Origin: JAJZMA01 sp021850405
GTDB lineage: Bacteria; Chloroflexota; Dormibacteria; Aeolococcales; Aeolococcaceae
Reading direction: 5' to 3'
DNA: 64,000 bases
Assembly (NCBI GenBank): GCA_027365835.1
Contig: DAHXLU010000097.1
Span: 12,864-76,863, forward strand
This document shows positions 1-8,543 of the stretch, in pieces. The position numbers and the translations under genes were made by a program. Within the stretch, counting starts at the first letter, position 1; each line of letters starts with the position of its first letter. The notes under the pieces are model-generated. The model ran no database searches. It saw only the letters and a program-made list of their open reading frames with translations, and was not told the origin of the DNA.

Positions 1-38
1 GCCTCTGATTCCAGGACAGCAACCAGGAGGAACCGCAA

Positions 39-293
39 ATGACCATGGCGTCCTCACGACGGAATGAGGGTGGACATCGTCCAGCACCCAGCGGTCTTTC
101 CATGCAAAACGAGACCGGCACCCACGAGGTGGAGGTGTCCAAGGCGCTGAACCAATGGGCAGTGACCGTGGTAAAACTCCCGGACCGGGAGCTGGTCTGC
201 CAGGATTTCTACTCCCGTCGCTGGGAAGCGGTGGCGCGAGCAGAGGATTTCATCCGGCTCCTGAACCGCACCGAACCTCCCCGGGGGTGGTAG
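39..293 (+). CDS. small hypothetical protein (84 aa)
   Basis: An 84-residue protein with no family I recognise. The start is well supported: AGGAGG lies 8 bases upstream of the ATG. The middle (about residues 30-80) reads like a real folded domain, with an alternating hydrophobic stretch (NQWAVTVVKLPDRELVCQDF) followed by an amphipathic helix ending in DFIRLLNR. The N-terminus is polar and probably disordered. It is convergent with the glutaredoxin-PDZ gene that ends 37 bases downstream. Its upstream context lies outside the window, so operon membership is unknown. Confidence 0.6.
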   Translation: MTMASSRRNEGGHRPAPSGLSMQNETGTHEVEVSKALNQWAVTVVKLPDRELVCQDFYSRRWEAVARAEDFIRLLNRTEPPRGW

Positions 294-329
294 AGGGGTA
301 ATTCTGGAGAGGTACCTTCTGCGTGCCCT

Positions 330-905
330 TTAGTTGCCAGGTGCGCTTGCCGGGGATTCCTGTTCCCTGAAATGGATCAGCACATGGATGTGTTCTGTTC
401 CTCGAACCACATCCAGCTCCATAACCTCCCCCGGACGACGCAGTGCGATAGCTGCCCGTAACTGCTGGGCTCCTCCTCCCAGAAGATAGCTCCCTATACC
501 AACGATGAAATCCCCTGGGCAAAGCCCAGCGTCCTCTGCTGCAGAGCCTGGTGTAACCCGGCCCACCTCCACCGCCCCAGCCGGTACGAGCGTGCCAAGC
601 TCCCTGCTCCTTTCTGCAGAGACCGTCCGGATGGCTGCTCCAAGCGACACCCCTCCCGTCTCTTCCTGGGGCCCAGAGGGCAAAAAACGTGCCAGCTGGA
701 TTGGATCCGCACCCGCAAGAAACGCACTGCCTATCTCCACCGAAGGCACTATCACCCTGCCAACCCTTCCAAACAGGATGGCGCTGGCGGAAGGATCTGA
801 AAGAACATCCCTGATCCGTGGCTCAATACCACGCCCTTTCAGATAATCCACAATCTGGTCACAGGCAGGGTCCCCCTGCTGGACGTAAACTGTAACGTCG
901 ACCAA
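330..905 (-). CDS. glutaredoxin-like/PDZ two-domain protein
   Basis: A 191-residue protein. Residues 1-75 look like a glutaredoxin-type thioredoxin fold: VTVYVQQGDPACDQIVDYL, then a VPSVEIG segment resembling the cis-Pro (TVP) loop. Only one cysteine remains at the active-site position (GDPAC), so any redox role would be monothiol. Residues 105-185 form a PDZ domain (VGRVTPGSAAEDAGLCPGDFIVGIG), the usual ligand-binding module of HtrA/S2P-type proteins. The start is TTG. It begins 11 bases after the helicase stop, so the two are probably co-transcribed. There is no signal peptide or protease domain; the domain pairing is unusual and the function unknown. Confidence 0.7.
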   Translation of the reverse strand: MVDVTVYVQQGDPACDQIVDYLKGRGIEPRIRDVLSDPSASAILFGRVGRVIVPSVEIGSAFLAGADPIQLARFLPSGPQEETGGVSLGAAIRTVSAERSRELGTLVPAGAVEVGRVTPGSAAEDAGLCPGDFIVGIGSYLLGGGAQQLRAAIALRRPGEVMELDVVRGTEHIHVLIHFREQESPASAPGN

Positions 906-916
906 TTCCCTAGTCC

Positions 917-3718
917 CTAGTCCTCCGGGGGAGGCCCCGCTGAATGTGTTATCCGGTGAGCCCTCACGGGGGCGACAACCGGCTCTTCCATACCAGGGAA
1001 GGGCAGAACGCCGTTCCTGGATCCATCCCCACCTGCAGAGACAGGCGCTGCATCGGTCGGCACAGATCGGCTGGGCGACGCCCCATTAGTGCCTGCTCCA
1101 GCCGTGTCTACTCCTGCCATCGCTGATCGCGCACCCATGGATACACTTTGCGCAAGCGCAGACAATGACTTTGTTTCTTCCACGCCTTTGACCAGCAACG
1201 AGTCCTGGTTTGGCTCCAGCCCCGGCAGGGAAGGCATGGTGGTGGTGGCGGTGGTGGCTGGAGAACCCTGTGCCGGATTCACAGCTACCCCTGGGGAGCG
1301 CCGGCCACGCCGGCGCCTCCTGCGCCGCTTGCGCACTGCATCTGATTCCGCGCCTCCCTGGGCAGCTGTCTCTGTCTTTGTGGTGGCACCACCGTCAATA
1401 AGTGGGGTGGCTGGCAAGGGCCTCTGTCCGCCGCCACGGCGCCGCCGCCTACGGCGCGGCTGCCCTGCCCCCTCACCATGCTCTCCCTCCTGGTTCTTGC
1501 CGGTGGCACCTGCAAGCCCCCCACGACCCCGGCCAGGACGACCGCTCGGGGCTACCAGTTCGGAAGCACTCATCCACCCGCCAGCGGCCCTTGCCGCCTC
1601 TACCAGTACCCCATACATCGATTCTTCCCCACTGCGCAACGTAGCGCTATCACCAATGCAGACCACCATGCGTCTTGCCCTTGATATGGCAACATTCAGG
1701 CGATTAGGGACGCGCAGAAACCCAATCCTCCCACGCTCATTGCTTCGAACCAGGGAGATGACAACGATATCTTCCTCACGCCCCTCAAAAGAATCTACCG
1801 TATCGATCTTGATGTTTCTTTTGAAACGCCTGCGCCCAAGCGAATAGCGCAGGCGTTCGACCTGCTCTGCATACATCGCGATAACAGCAATGGAAAGGTC
1901 ACGACTTACACGCTCGTCCAGCAATCTGACAACTGTCGCTGCCACCTTAACCTCTGCTTCATTGCGTAGGGCACCACCAGGTCCCCTCCGCTCACGCCCA
2001 CCCCGCATACCTTCAGTGTCAACAAAATGCAGCGCCACCGGGAAGGGATGCCGGGTAACAAAGTCGTAGGCGCACACTTCCTGTGCATCTTCAAGCTGGC
2101 CATCGTATGATGCCGCTGATACGTAGCTGGAGATCTGGGGATGCATGCGATGCTGCACCTTGAGCAGGCACTTGGCTGAATCAGGCAAGCCACCTTCCCA
2201 GGCTTGCTCAAACAGGCTGTGATTGATAAGGTCTTCCAGCTGTGGATCATCCTCGACAATGGAGTACAGGGAGTCGTCTTCCACCGGGGGAAGTTGCTTG
2301 TGATCGCCTACCAGGGCAAGTGCTGCTCCCAGTCGAAGCGCGGGCAAGGCTTCATCGACGCGCGCCTTGTTAGCCTCGTCAAGAATAACCAGATCAAAAT
2401 TCATGTCTGTTATCGCTGAAGTTGCAGCGGTAGCACAGGTTGCAAAATAACAGTTTGCCTGCAACAGTCGGGGATCATCTTCATCATCACACCGGAACTG
2501 GTCAACCGAAGAATGTACCCGCTCTGCCCTGGCAACTCGCACCGCCCGCATACCGGGGGTGCCCGCAAGCCGCTCCAGTGCGTTGTCTACAGCCAGATTG
2601 CTATGTGAGGTTACGAGTATCCGTTCTTCTGGATTATTGGCCAGGCGTCTTTTTACTGCCTCGACTATGACAGTGGTCTTCCCGGTTCCAGGCGGTCCCT
2701 GTATGAACACACATTGCGCAGCTCCAAGGTTGGCCACCAGCGATACCGCACGATCCTGCGATGGATTTGAAAACATGCCGGGGGTATCCCATGGACGCCC
2801 TATTTCGCCCGGCGCTGGCGACGATATGGTTTCGGGACACACCAGCAACTGGGCCAGTAGCCCCACGCCGAAATCCCGGGTAGCAATGGCTGCGAGCACT
2901 GAACGCTTGGCCTGGTAAAGCGCCCGGTTGAATGACGGGGCAACACCACCCTCTGAACCTGCATGCTCGTACGTTCGACAGACCACCTCCACCAGCCGGC
3001 GACGATGGTCTATTCTCGAAACGCGCCCAACAAAGTTGGGACTGTCCTCTGGCTCTACCAGTACCGCTGCGTCTGTCATAAGCGTAATCGGCTCGTCATC
3101 CGGAATGGTGAGCTCTACCTTCCCAAGTTCAGGACGCTGGTGATCCTGCTCGTCAAACTCCCTGCCGCACGAAGGGCATCTATCGTTATCGTCAGGACGC
3201 CATAACCCCCTGCATTTGCGACACCGCCAGAATTCGCGTACACCACGATAATGGGTTCGCTGGCTCTGAGCCCGGGCCTTTTCTGCATTTTCCAGCTTGT
3301 CCACCAGTTTCAGAGCACCATACAGCTGCTCAGACGTAGCAGCCATGGCCATCGCATCCCGGAAATCCTTCAGTCGATACGTGTCACTTACAATCCCATT
3401 GGTTGCCGTAACCACAGGATGGCGGGCTACAACCGTCAGCAACTTTTCTGCGCTACCTGAGGAACGCCCGGGTCGAACGTTCACCACAAGCAGTGCCATA
3501 TGCTCCCTGGCCTGGTTTTCAGGCAGCTCAAAAGTACACTGTAAAACCAGATCGGGCAACGACAGTGTGACCAGGGGGGGATCGTCGTCAGTAAAGGTGA
3601 CCGACAGATGCTCAACCTCAGCCAGCCTTTCTGCAAACAGCTTCCGGGGGTCGGTGTCAGTGCCCTGGGCAAGGGCGTCCAGTACCACCATGGCGTCGCT
3701 GGCGTCAGGGACGAGCAA
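917..3718 (-). CDS. superfamily 1 DNA/RNA helicase (Upf1/DNA2-like) with zinc ribbon and Arg-rich tail
   Basis: A 933-residue AAA_11/AAA_12-type SF1B helicase. A four-cysteine zinc ribbon lies at residues 166-184 (CRKC and CPSC). Walker A is GPPGTGKT at 341-348, followed by the DExx box (VILDEANKA), motif III (GDHKQLPPV), and the C-terminal RecA-like motifs DSFEGREEDIVV and NRLNVAISRAR, all typical of Upf1/SMUBP2-like enzymes. After about residue 725 the chain becomes low complexity, with two arginine tracts (for example PRRRRRRRGGG), probably a nucleic-acid-binding tail. TTG at 3718 is the predicted start; the frame is open only a short way further upstream. The substrate (DNA or RNA) cannot be told from sequence. 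The glutaredoxin-PDZ gene follows it. Confidence 0.88.
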   Translation of the reverse strand: MLVPDASDAMVVLDALAQGTDTDPRKLFAERLAEVEHLSVTFTDDDPPLVTLSLPDLVLQCTFELPENQAREHMALLVVNVRPGRSSGSAEKLLTVVARHPVVTATNGIVSDTYRLKDFRDAMAMAATSEQLYGALKLVDKLENAEKARAQSQRTHYRGVREFWRCRKCRGLWRPDDNDRCPSCGREFDEQDHQRPELGKVELTIPDDEPITLMTDAAVLVEPEDSPNFVGRVSRIDHRRRLVEVVCRTYEHAGSEGGVAPSFNRALYQAKRSVLAAIATRDFGVGLLAQLLVCPETISSPAPGEIGRPWDTPGMFSNPSQDRAVSLVANLGAAQCVFIQGPPGTGKTTVIVEAVKRRLANNPEERILVTSHSNLAVDNALERLAGTPGMRAVRVARAERVHSSVDQFRCDDEDDPRLLQANCYFATCATAATSAITDMNFDLVILDEANKARVDEALPALRLGAALALVGDHKQLPPVEDDSLYSIVEDDPQLEDLINHSLFEQAWEGGLPDSAKCLLKVQHRMHPQISSYVSAASYDGQLEDAQEVCAYDFVTRHPFPVALHFVDTEGMRGGRERRGPGGALRNEAEVKVAATVVRLLDERVSRDLSIAVIAMYAEQVERLRYSLGRRRFKRNIKIDTVDSFEGREEDIVVISLVRSNERGRIGFLRVPNRLNVAISRARRMVVCIGDSATLRSGEESMYGVLVEAARAAGGWMSASELVAPSGRPGRGRGGLAGATGKNQEGEHGEGAGQPRRRRRRRGGGQRPLPATPLIDGGATTKTETAAQGGAESDAVRKRRRRRRRGRRSPGVAVNPAQGSPATTATTTMPSLPGLEPNQDSLLVKGVEETKSLSALAQSVSMGARSAMAGVDTAGAGTNGASPSRSVPTDAAPVSAGGDGSRNGVLPFPGMEEPVVAPVRAHRITHSAGPPPED

Positions 3719-4008
3719 GTGGAGCCTGTCAAGGGCGAGATCTGGAGCGATCAGAGGATGCTAACCTCAGCGCCAGCACCTTGCGATGCTGATGCACTAA
3801 CTAATTTCAACTCCACTTTATGGAGCTGGGCGCGGCCGACCCTGTATTGACCGGCATCTGCCTCCAACGCAACTATAGAGCATAAGGCTGGGGATGGGCT
3901 AGGGGGGGAGCTGGAAGCAACCTCCGCCACTCCCCCGGCCAGGGCCTCCGGAAACAGGACGGGCACCCCCGATACGGACACCTTTTCCCGGCACGGGCGA
4001 AGAGCAGG

Positions 4009-4305
4009 CTAATGGATCAGAATCAACTCAATGCCAAAAAACAGCACCGCCACTGCCAGGGCAATCACCAGGCCCCAGGCCCCAAGAGGGGGAGAAAACC
4101 AGATGGATGCTGGTCCTGCCGGGGACGCAAAAGGTCCAACCCAGCTGGTCCCGTTCCACCACCATCGTCCTGACCGGTCCCAGCCTGACTGGACCGGAGC
4201 TGCCTCACGCGGGGGGGGGGCCGGTTCCTCCGGCAAAGTCCCCTGCATGGGTCCAGGAGACGGGCCCTGCTGGGGATAGAGGAGTAAAAAGTCTGGGTCT
4301 GGCAT
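4009..4305 (-). CDS. small C-terminally anchored membrane protein with GWDRSGRWWWNG motif
   Basis: 98 residues from the ATG at 4305. A proline-rich N-terminus is followed by a tryptophan-rich segment (SGRWWWNGTSWVGP) like the short DUF2510-type motif that often precedes membrane helices in actinobacterial proteins, then one strong transmembrane helix at the C-terminus (GAWGLVIALAVAVLFFGIEL). Most of the chain should be cytoplasmic. An upstream in-frame start would add 33 residues but would overlap the divergent gene at 4347, so the shorter form is preferred. Its role is unknown. Confidence 0.55.
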   Translation of the reverse strand: MPDPDFLLLYPQQGPSPGPMQGTLPEEPAPPPREAAPVQSGWDRSGRWWWNGTSWVGPFASPAGPASIWFSPPLGAWGLVIALAVAVLFFGIELILIH

Positions 4306-4346
4306 GGATACATTCTGCCGTATCGTCCACAGCGTACGATATAGCC

Positions 4347-4733
4347 GTGAATGAGAGCATAGATCTGAGTGGCCTGCACCGGGAACTGGATCGGTTAAAG
4401 ACACAGCTTTGCCAATGCCAGCACACAGGTGAATGCATCGCCTGTAGAGGCTTTGAACTGCTGAGGGAACAGTCCCAAAGCCTGGTTGCGGCGGCCTCCC
4501 AGCCTGCCCTGGTCCAGGTAGCGCAACAGGCCTCCATCAAGGACATGATGGAAAGAATGGCTAGCCTGCAAGAGAAACTGGCCATGGATCAGGACCTTGA
4601 CGCCATGATGGAGCAAATGTTCCAGAAGATCAGGCAGGACATGGGCGACGACTTCGATCTGGCCCAGCTACTGCGGCTCTTTGGTATGCCACCACCAGGG
4701 GATCTTCCCCCGCCAGGAACCTCTGCCGACTGA
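4347..4733 (+). CDS. hypothetical coiled-coil/helical protein with CxCxxxxxCxxC cluster
   Basis: 128 residues from a GTG start at 4347. The first ~35 residues hold a cysteine cluster (QCQHTGECIACRGFELL) that could bind zinc or a metal. The remainder is a long charged helix (KDMMERMASLQEKLAMDQDLDAMMEQMF), ending in an acidic segment and a proline-rich tail. The frame is open further upstream, but that part is antisense to the 4009-4305 gene and reads as low-quality sequence. The two genes would be divergent with only 41 bases between their starts. No known family was recognised. Confidence 0.6.
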   Translation: MNESIDLSGLHRELDRLKTQLCQCQHTGECIACRGFELLREQSQSLVAAASQPALVQVAQQASIKDMMERMASLQEKLAMDQDLDAMMEQMFQKIRQDMGDDFDLAQLLRLFGMPPPGDLPPPGTSAD

Positions 4734-5063
4734 CCAGGCTCCGGCGGTCGGGGCTGCCCAGCAGTATCCAGGGCGGACGAGCCCATCTTGCCCTGGAATG
4801 ACATTCAGGCATTTCTCACAGACGCCCGCTATGCTCAAAATGTCTCCGGAATGCTGTGCCCATGGATAGGCAAGTGTTGTCCAGCCCACCAAGGAGATGG
4901 CACCACTGGCCGGGCATAGCAAGATAAACAGGGGGGGTATATCCCCCCCTTCTGATCCCCTCCTGGAGGGGCCGACTGCCGGACTGTATCAAATTCTGCG
5001 CAACAGACAGGAGATGCCAAAGCGCCCCCTTTTGCCTGGGAAGGCGCCCCCATATCTGAATTG
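4734..5063. other. 330-base intergenic region between convergent genes
   Basis: No convincing gene lies here. The short minus-strand frames have the composition of shadows. The region holds the tandem hairpins listed separately and otherwise shows nothing recognisable on either strand. Confidence 0.5.
4931..4971. terminator. tandem hairpins, probable bidirectional terminator
   Basis: Seven Gs, a TATAT loop and seven Cs make a perfect 7-bp stem at 4931-4949. It is followed by a second hairpin with CCCCTC/GAGGGG arms at 4957-4971. They sit between the convergent genes ending at 4733 (+) and 5064 (-). Only TT follows the first stem, so termination would rely on stem strength. Confidence 0.5.
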
Positions 5064-5462
5064 TCAGAACGGAGGATTACCAGTATCCCTGGAATTTAGC
5101 GTAAGTGCCTTGGCTACCGCTTCAGACAGGCCGCTTAGGGAGAATGGTTTTGGGATGAATGCAGTAGCCCCTGCAGCAGTAGCCTCGCGCAGGGCTTTCA
5201 TGTCGTCTCTGGCGGTAAAAACCAGAATGGGCACCTTCCCAAAACTTTCCTGCGCCCGGACCCACCGACACAAGGAAAGCCCATCCATATCTGGCATCAT
5301 GAGATCCAGAATTACGACGTCAAACTTGTACTGGGAGAACTCCAGTCTGGCACTCTCCCCACCATCAGCAGTAATGACAACATACCCATCTGAGGCAAGA
5401 TAGCTGCTCAGGACCCTAAGGATGCGTGGGTCATCGTCGACGACAAGGACCGTATGCGCCAT
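5064..5462 (-). CDS. single-domain response regulator (CheY-like receiver)
   Basis: A 132-residue stand-alone receiver domain. The acidic pocket is D10-D11 (VVDDDP), the phosphoacceptor is D53 (VILDLMMPDMDG), and the switch residues are T83 (VFTARDD) and K105 (PKPF), so it should be phosphorylatable. There is no output domain, so it must act by protein-protein contact. No histidine kinase is adjacent; the nearest in the window is at 23.9 kb. Confidence 0.88.
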   Translation of the reverse strand: MAHTVLVVDDDPRILRVLSSYLASDGYVVITADGGESARLEFSQYKFDVVILDLMMPDMDGLSLCRWVRAQESFGKVPILVFTARDDMKALREATAAGATAFIPKPFSLSGLSEAVAKALTLNSRDTGNPPF

Positions 5463-5693
5463 CGGTGCCCTCCCCTGTACCCCTTCGTGGGAAACCTGGC
5501 CTTCTCGCGGGTAATCCCCTGGTCCGCAGCTCCAGCAGATCCATTATAAGAGCCCTTCATAAGCAGAGGGACAAAATGCCCCTGGGCCACTTGTAGCCGA
5601 TCCAAATCTAGAAACGGACCCGCTCCCTCTACCCTGGGGCAAGGGCTCATTCTATCGAGGGAACACCCGCTGCAAAGTGGAGGAGGAAAGGAA

Positions 5694-5756
5694 ATGCGGC
5701 TTGAAAGACAACGCTACGCACCTACCCTTTCTTTTGTACCAGAAGAATCAGGTTAA
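5694..5756 (+). CDS. possible 20-aa micro-ORF with strong Shine-Dalgarno
   Basis: A 20-codon frame (MRLERQRYAPTLSFVPEESG) follows a purine-rich GGAGGAGGAAAGGAA leader that ends next to the ATG. It overlaps the stop codon of the minus-strand gene at 5753. The only support is the Shine-Dalgarno-like leader; the rest of the 5463-5752 spacer shows nothing else. Confidence 0.18.
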   Translation: MRLERQRYAPTLSFVPEESG

Positions 5757-6400
5757 ATTGGCAGCCGGTCAGCAAGCTGGGGGACCACAGCCAGGACCGC
5801 CCCAACCTGTGTGAGGATCTCTGCAAAATCCACTGGACTGGAGAGATCCAGAATCCACGAGTACTCGGCTGTCAGCTTTTCCACAATCAGCGTCCCATTG
5901 GCCGACACAATCCCTATATGGACGCTCGGCCGGTTTTCTTCCGGAAAAACCTTTGCAAGGAGTACCTGAACCGTGCCCAGCCAGCTATTGGCTTCCTCGA
6001 GGCTCTGGAGGTCATACCCGCCGTCCCCCAGGATAAACTCCCCCTCCAGTTCAATAGCTGGCTGTGGGACGAGACTGGAATGGGGGCAATCAAGGTCATC
6101 ATCGTGGTACAGCTCACACTCCGCAGTGGCACCATAGACTGTGACATAGGTCAGCAATGCATCCCAGCCAAAACTGAGATGAGCATGGTAGCGCGATCCG
6201 ATCTCTGCCGAGTTCAGGCGCAAGAGCGCGGAAAATCGACGCTCACCACTGGACGGTTCAATCTCATGCCGAACATCATCGATGGCAAGATCATGCTCCC
6301 GTGCGGTTTCCAGCAGAGAAGTGGCGAATTCCTCATAGTTGGGAATGTAGACCGTTATCCCCTCATCCTCAGAAGCAGGGAAAGAGCCTTCCTCGTTCAC
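5753..6400 (-). CDS. hypothetical protein (215 aa)
   Basis: An acidic soluble protein with mixed alpha/beta character and no family I recognise. It has no signal peptide or membrane helix. Parts alternate like beta-strands (HAHLSFGWDALLTYVTVYG), and it ends with a hydrophobic helix (FAEILTQVGAVLAVVPQLADRL). Its ATG overlaps the stop of the upstream membrane-protein gene by 4 bases (ATGA), which indicates translational coupling and a two-gene operon. Confidence 0.7.
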   Translation of the reverse strand: MNEEGSFPASEDEGITVYIPNYEEFATSLLETAREHDLAIDDVRHEIEPSSGERRFSALLRLNSAEIGSRYHAHLSFGWDALLTYVTVYGATAECELYHDDDLDCPHSSLVPQPAIELEGEFILGDGGYDLQSLEEANSWLGTVQVLLAKVFPEENRPSVHIGIVSANGTLIVEKLTAEYSWILDLSSPVDFAEILTQVGAVLAVVPQLADRLPI

Positions 6401-6645
6401 GCCTCTGGGTGACCCCGAGCCCCAGAAATTGCCACTGTGGCCATGCCAAGAATAAATAGCAGGGCAGTTATCAGAACAATGGGAACTTCAACAGCGGGGG
6501 TGGTGTCGCCAGCCAGGGCTATGACCCCCCCAATGACGAGCCCTGCCATTGCTGCTGCCAGTAACCCAACAGCTATAAAAAGTGCCCAGTCCCGCCCTCT
6601 CGCCCCTTCCGGGGCATCTTCCTTGGAATAGTCTGAGTTTTCCAT
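6397..6645 (-). CDS. small two-helix membrane protein (82 aa)
   Basis: 82 residues: a charged cytoplasmic-looking N-terminus (MENSDYSKEDAPEGARGRD) followed by two predicted transmembrane helices (ALFIAVGLLAAAMAGLVIGG and VPIVLITALLFILGMATVAI) joined by a short loop. No family recognised. It is translationally coupled to the 215-aa hypothetical gene through an ATGA overlap, so the two probably work together. Confidence 0.65.
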   Translation of the reverse strand: MENSDYSKEDAPEGARGRDWALFIAVGLLAAAMAGLVIGGVIALAGDTTPAVEVPIVLITALLFILGMATVAISGARGHPEA

Positions 6646-6804
6646 GCAGGTATTCTATCGCGAAACCTACATCCCCCACCCCAGAGGCAACCCTCCCCTG
6701 TTGCCAGGCTAAAGCACGCTGGACGGTACAGGCCCCTCCGATGGAGCAGTACCCACAAAATAATCCACTTTTTAGCTCTGGGAATCTCTGGAGATCAAGG
6801 GTGC

Positions 6805-6954
6805 CTAAAGCAGCAATCCTACGGGCAGGAGCGGCTCCTGGTTGGCGTACCGTAGCAAAATGCTCACAATAACCACAAGAAGCAAAACCACCAAGAACGT
6901 TCCCAGTATCAATTCAATCTGTTCCCGGGAGGGCGGCGTATTTCCAAAAGGCAT
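6805..6954 (-). CDS. 49-aa single-pass membrane protein
   Basis: This short frame has 49 residues: a polar N-terminus (MPFGNTPPSREQIE), one strong transmembrane helix (LGTFLVVLLLVVIVSILLRY), then a short tail. Such small single-helix proteins are common and often overlooked. No clear Shine-Dalgarno precedes the ATG at 6954. The rest of the 6646-7245 interval holds nothing else I recognise apart from the promoter for the next gene. Confidence 0.5.
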   Translation of the reverse strand: MPFGNTPPSREQIELILGTFLVVLLLVVIVSILLRYANQEPLLPVGLLL

Positions 6955-7176
6955 TGCAGGTACACAATAGCATCCACTCTGAGTGGGGCTTGCCCACAGT
7001 AAAAGGGGTATTGCTGCCGCGCTGGCCGTCGCGCATCGTTGCTGGGTCCCTACCAGTACAATTAGGAAGGCTGGAGTGTGAACGAGGCTCGTCTTTACAC
7101 GGTTTTACGAAAACGCACGAATTTACTCCCATTCCGTACACATTCCTGTTACTTCGGACCACCGCGACTGGCCACG

Positions 7177-7204
7177 TTGCTATAGTGAGCCGGTCGAATA
7201 TAAC
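7177..7204 (+). promoter_or_regulatory. candidate sigma70-type promoter for the DUF4388 gene
   Basis: TTGCTA (7177-7182), a 16-base spacer, then TATAAC (7199-7204) lies 41 bases upstream of the GTG start at 7246. It is assigned by similarity to TTGACA/TATAAT only. Confidence 0.4.
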
Positions 7205-7245
7205 TTCCCTGGCTCCAAGGCCAGGTCTTAGGAGCGACCCAACCA

Positions 7246-8538
7246 GTGCAAATGCAGGGATCTCTGACAGATTCACCGTTACCGACCCTGATCCAGGGGA
7301 TGCAGAGCGAACGCGCTACAGGAACCCTGTCGGTCGAACACGACAACCAGTCCACAGCACTCTATTTCCTCTTTGGACACCTGTTCCATGCCGACAATGG
7401 CACCCAACAGGGGGAGCCGGTAGTCCTGCAGGCGCTCTCCTGGAAGGATGGGGATTTTCAGTTTGATCCAAGGGCCAAACTACCCGCCGATGAGACCATC
7501 AAGTCCTCCATTGAGGACCTGATCGCCAGCGCAGGAGTAAATACCGATGCCCTGGATCCATTCCAGCCACCAGTGGCCAGCACAGAGACCATGGTTGCGC
7601 CTGCAGAAGCGACAGGAGATGCCAACACCGCTGACACCACAGCTGAACCGGAGATATACTCTCCGCCTACACCTGCCTATACTCCGCCTGAGGTTTACAC
7701 TCCCCCAGAGGTTTACACACCCCCCGATATCTACGGTTCCCCGGTAGCCGAGGGTGCTGATTCAGTCAGCCCAGAAAGCCTTGAAGAGCCAGCTGGCTAT
7801 TCCCCGGCTGACCTGGAAGAGGAAAGCTCTCCGGGTCCAGCCCCGACAACCGTGGAACCCGAACCATCCGTACCAGTGACCGCAGGACTGTCGACAGAGG
7901 GCACAAGCGCAGAACCTTTCGAGATGTACCCCCTTCCTGCAGGCACATTTATCTATGAAGGACTAAAAACCTCTTTTGTGGATTTTCCGCGACTCCTGGC
8001 AACCTTGCGCAATGACAAACACACTGGATACGTAAAGATTAATAATGACGCGAGATCCGGGGTACTGCTGTTCCATGATGGTCACCTGCTTGAGGCTCTC
8101 TTTTCGGACTCCGGGATAACCCATTCTGAAGTGGCGTTTACCAAATTCCGTCGAGAGATGGAGAATGGCACCGGCCTCATAGACGTAATTACCCTAAATG
8201 GCGATACAGTGGTGGCGCTCGCCCAACTTCTGACTGCCAGACCACTCTATACCGGACTACTGGGCCGTTTTGTAAACTTCGAAGCCCTGCTTGAACATCT
8301 CGAAGAAGAACAGATTGATGGATCTGTAGTTGTTCGTGCGGATGATGAAACAGGCATCATTCTGCTCAGAAAGGGAACAGTGCTCGGTGCCTACACCAAT
8401 GGTCAGCCGCAAATGGCGCAAAGCACAACTGCTGTGTCAACCATCGCCTCCCTCCGCCCCGCCCGAATTGAGGTCAAGAGTGGAGCCTCCGACATCCAGG
8501 GAATAGATGTAGAAGCGGCCCTTAAGCAGGCCTACTAA
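7246..8538 (+). CDS. DUF4388 (PatA N-terminal-like) protein with proline-rich linker
   Basis: 430 residues. Residues 1-90 match the DUF4388 signature: SLTDSPLPTLIQGMQSERATG, then a sensor-like TGTLSVEH...YFLFGHLFHA pattern. A second DUF4388-like half follows about residue 235 (DFPRLLATLRNDKHTGYVKI...GVLLFHDGHLLEALF). Between them is a disordered Pro/Glu linker with a YTPPEV unit repeated three times. DUF4388 proteins usually accompany gliding, pilus or two-component regulatory systems. The GTG start at 7246 has GGAG 11 bases upstream. The stop is 5 bases from the next gene's start, so the lipoprotein is almost certainly co-transcribed. Confidence 0.8.
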   Translation: MQMQGSLTDSPLPTLIQGMQSERATGTLSVEHDNQSTALYFLFGHLFHADNGTQQGEPVVLQALSWKDGDFQFDPRAKLPADETIKSSIEDLIASAGVNTDALDPFQPPVASTETMVAPAEATGDANTADTTAEPEIYSPPTPAYTPPEVYTPPEVYTPPDIYGSPVAEGADSVSPESLEEPAGYSPADLEEESSPGPAPTTVEPEPSVPVTAGLSTEGTSAEPFEMYPLPAGTFIYEGLKTSFVDFPRLLATLRNDKHTGYVKINNDARSGVLLFHDGHLLEALFSDSGITHSEVAFTKFRREMENGTGLIDVITLNGDTVVALAQLLTARPLYTGLLGRFVNFEALLEHLEEEQIDGSVVVRADDETGIILLRKGTVLGAYTNGQPQMAQSTTAVSTIASLRPARIEVKSGASDIQGIDVEAALKQAY

Positions 8539-8543
8539 GTGCG

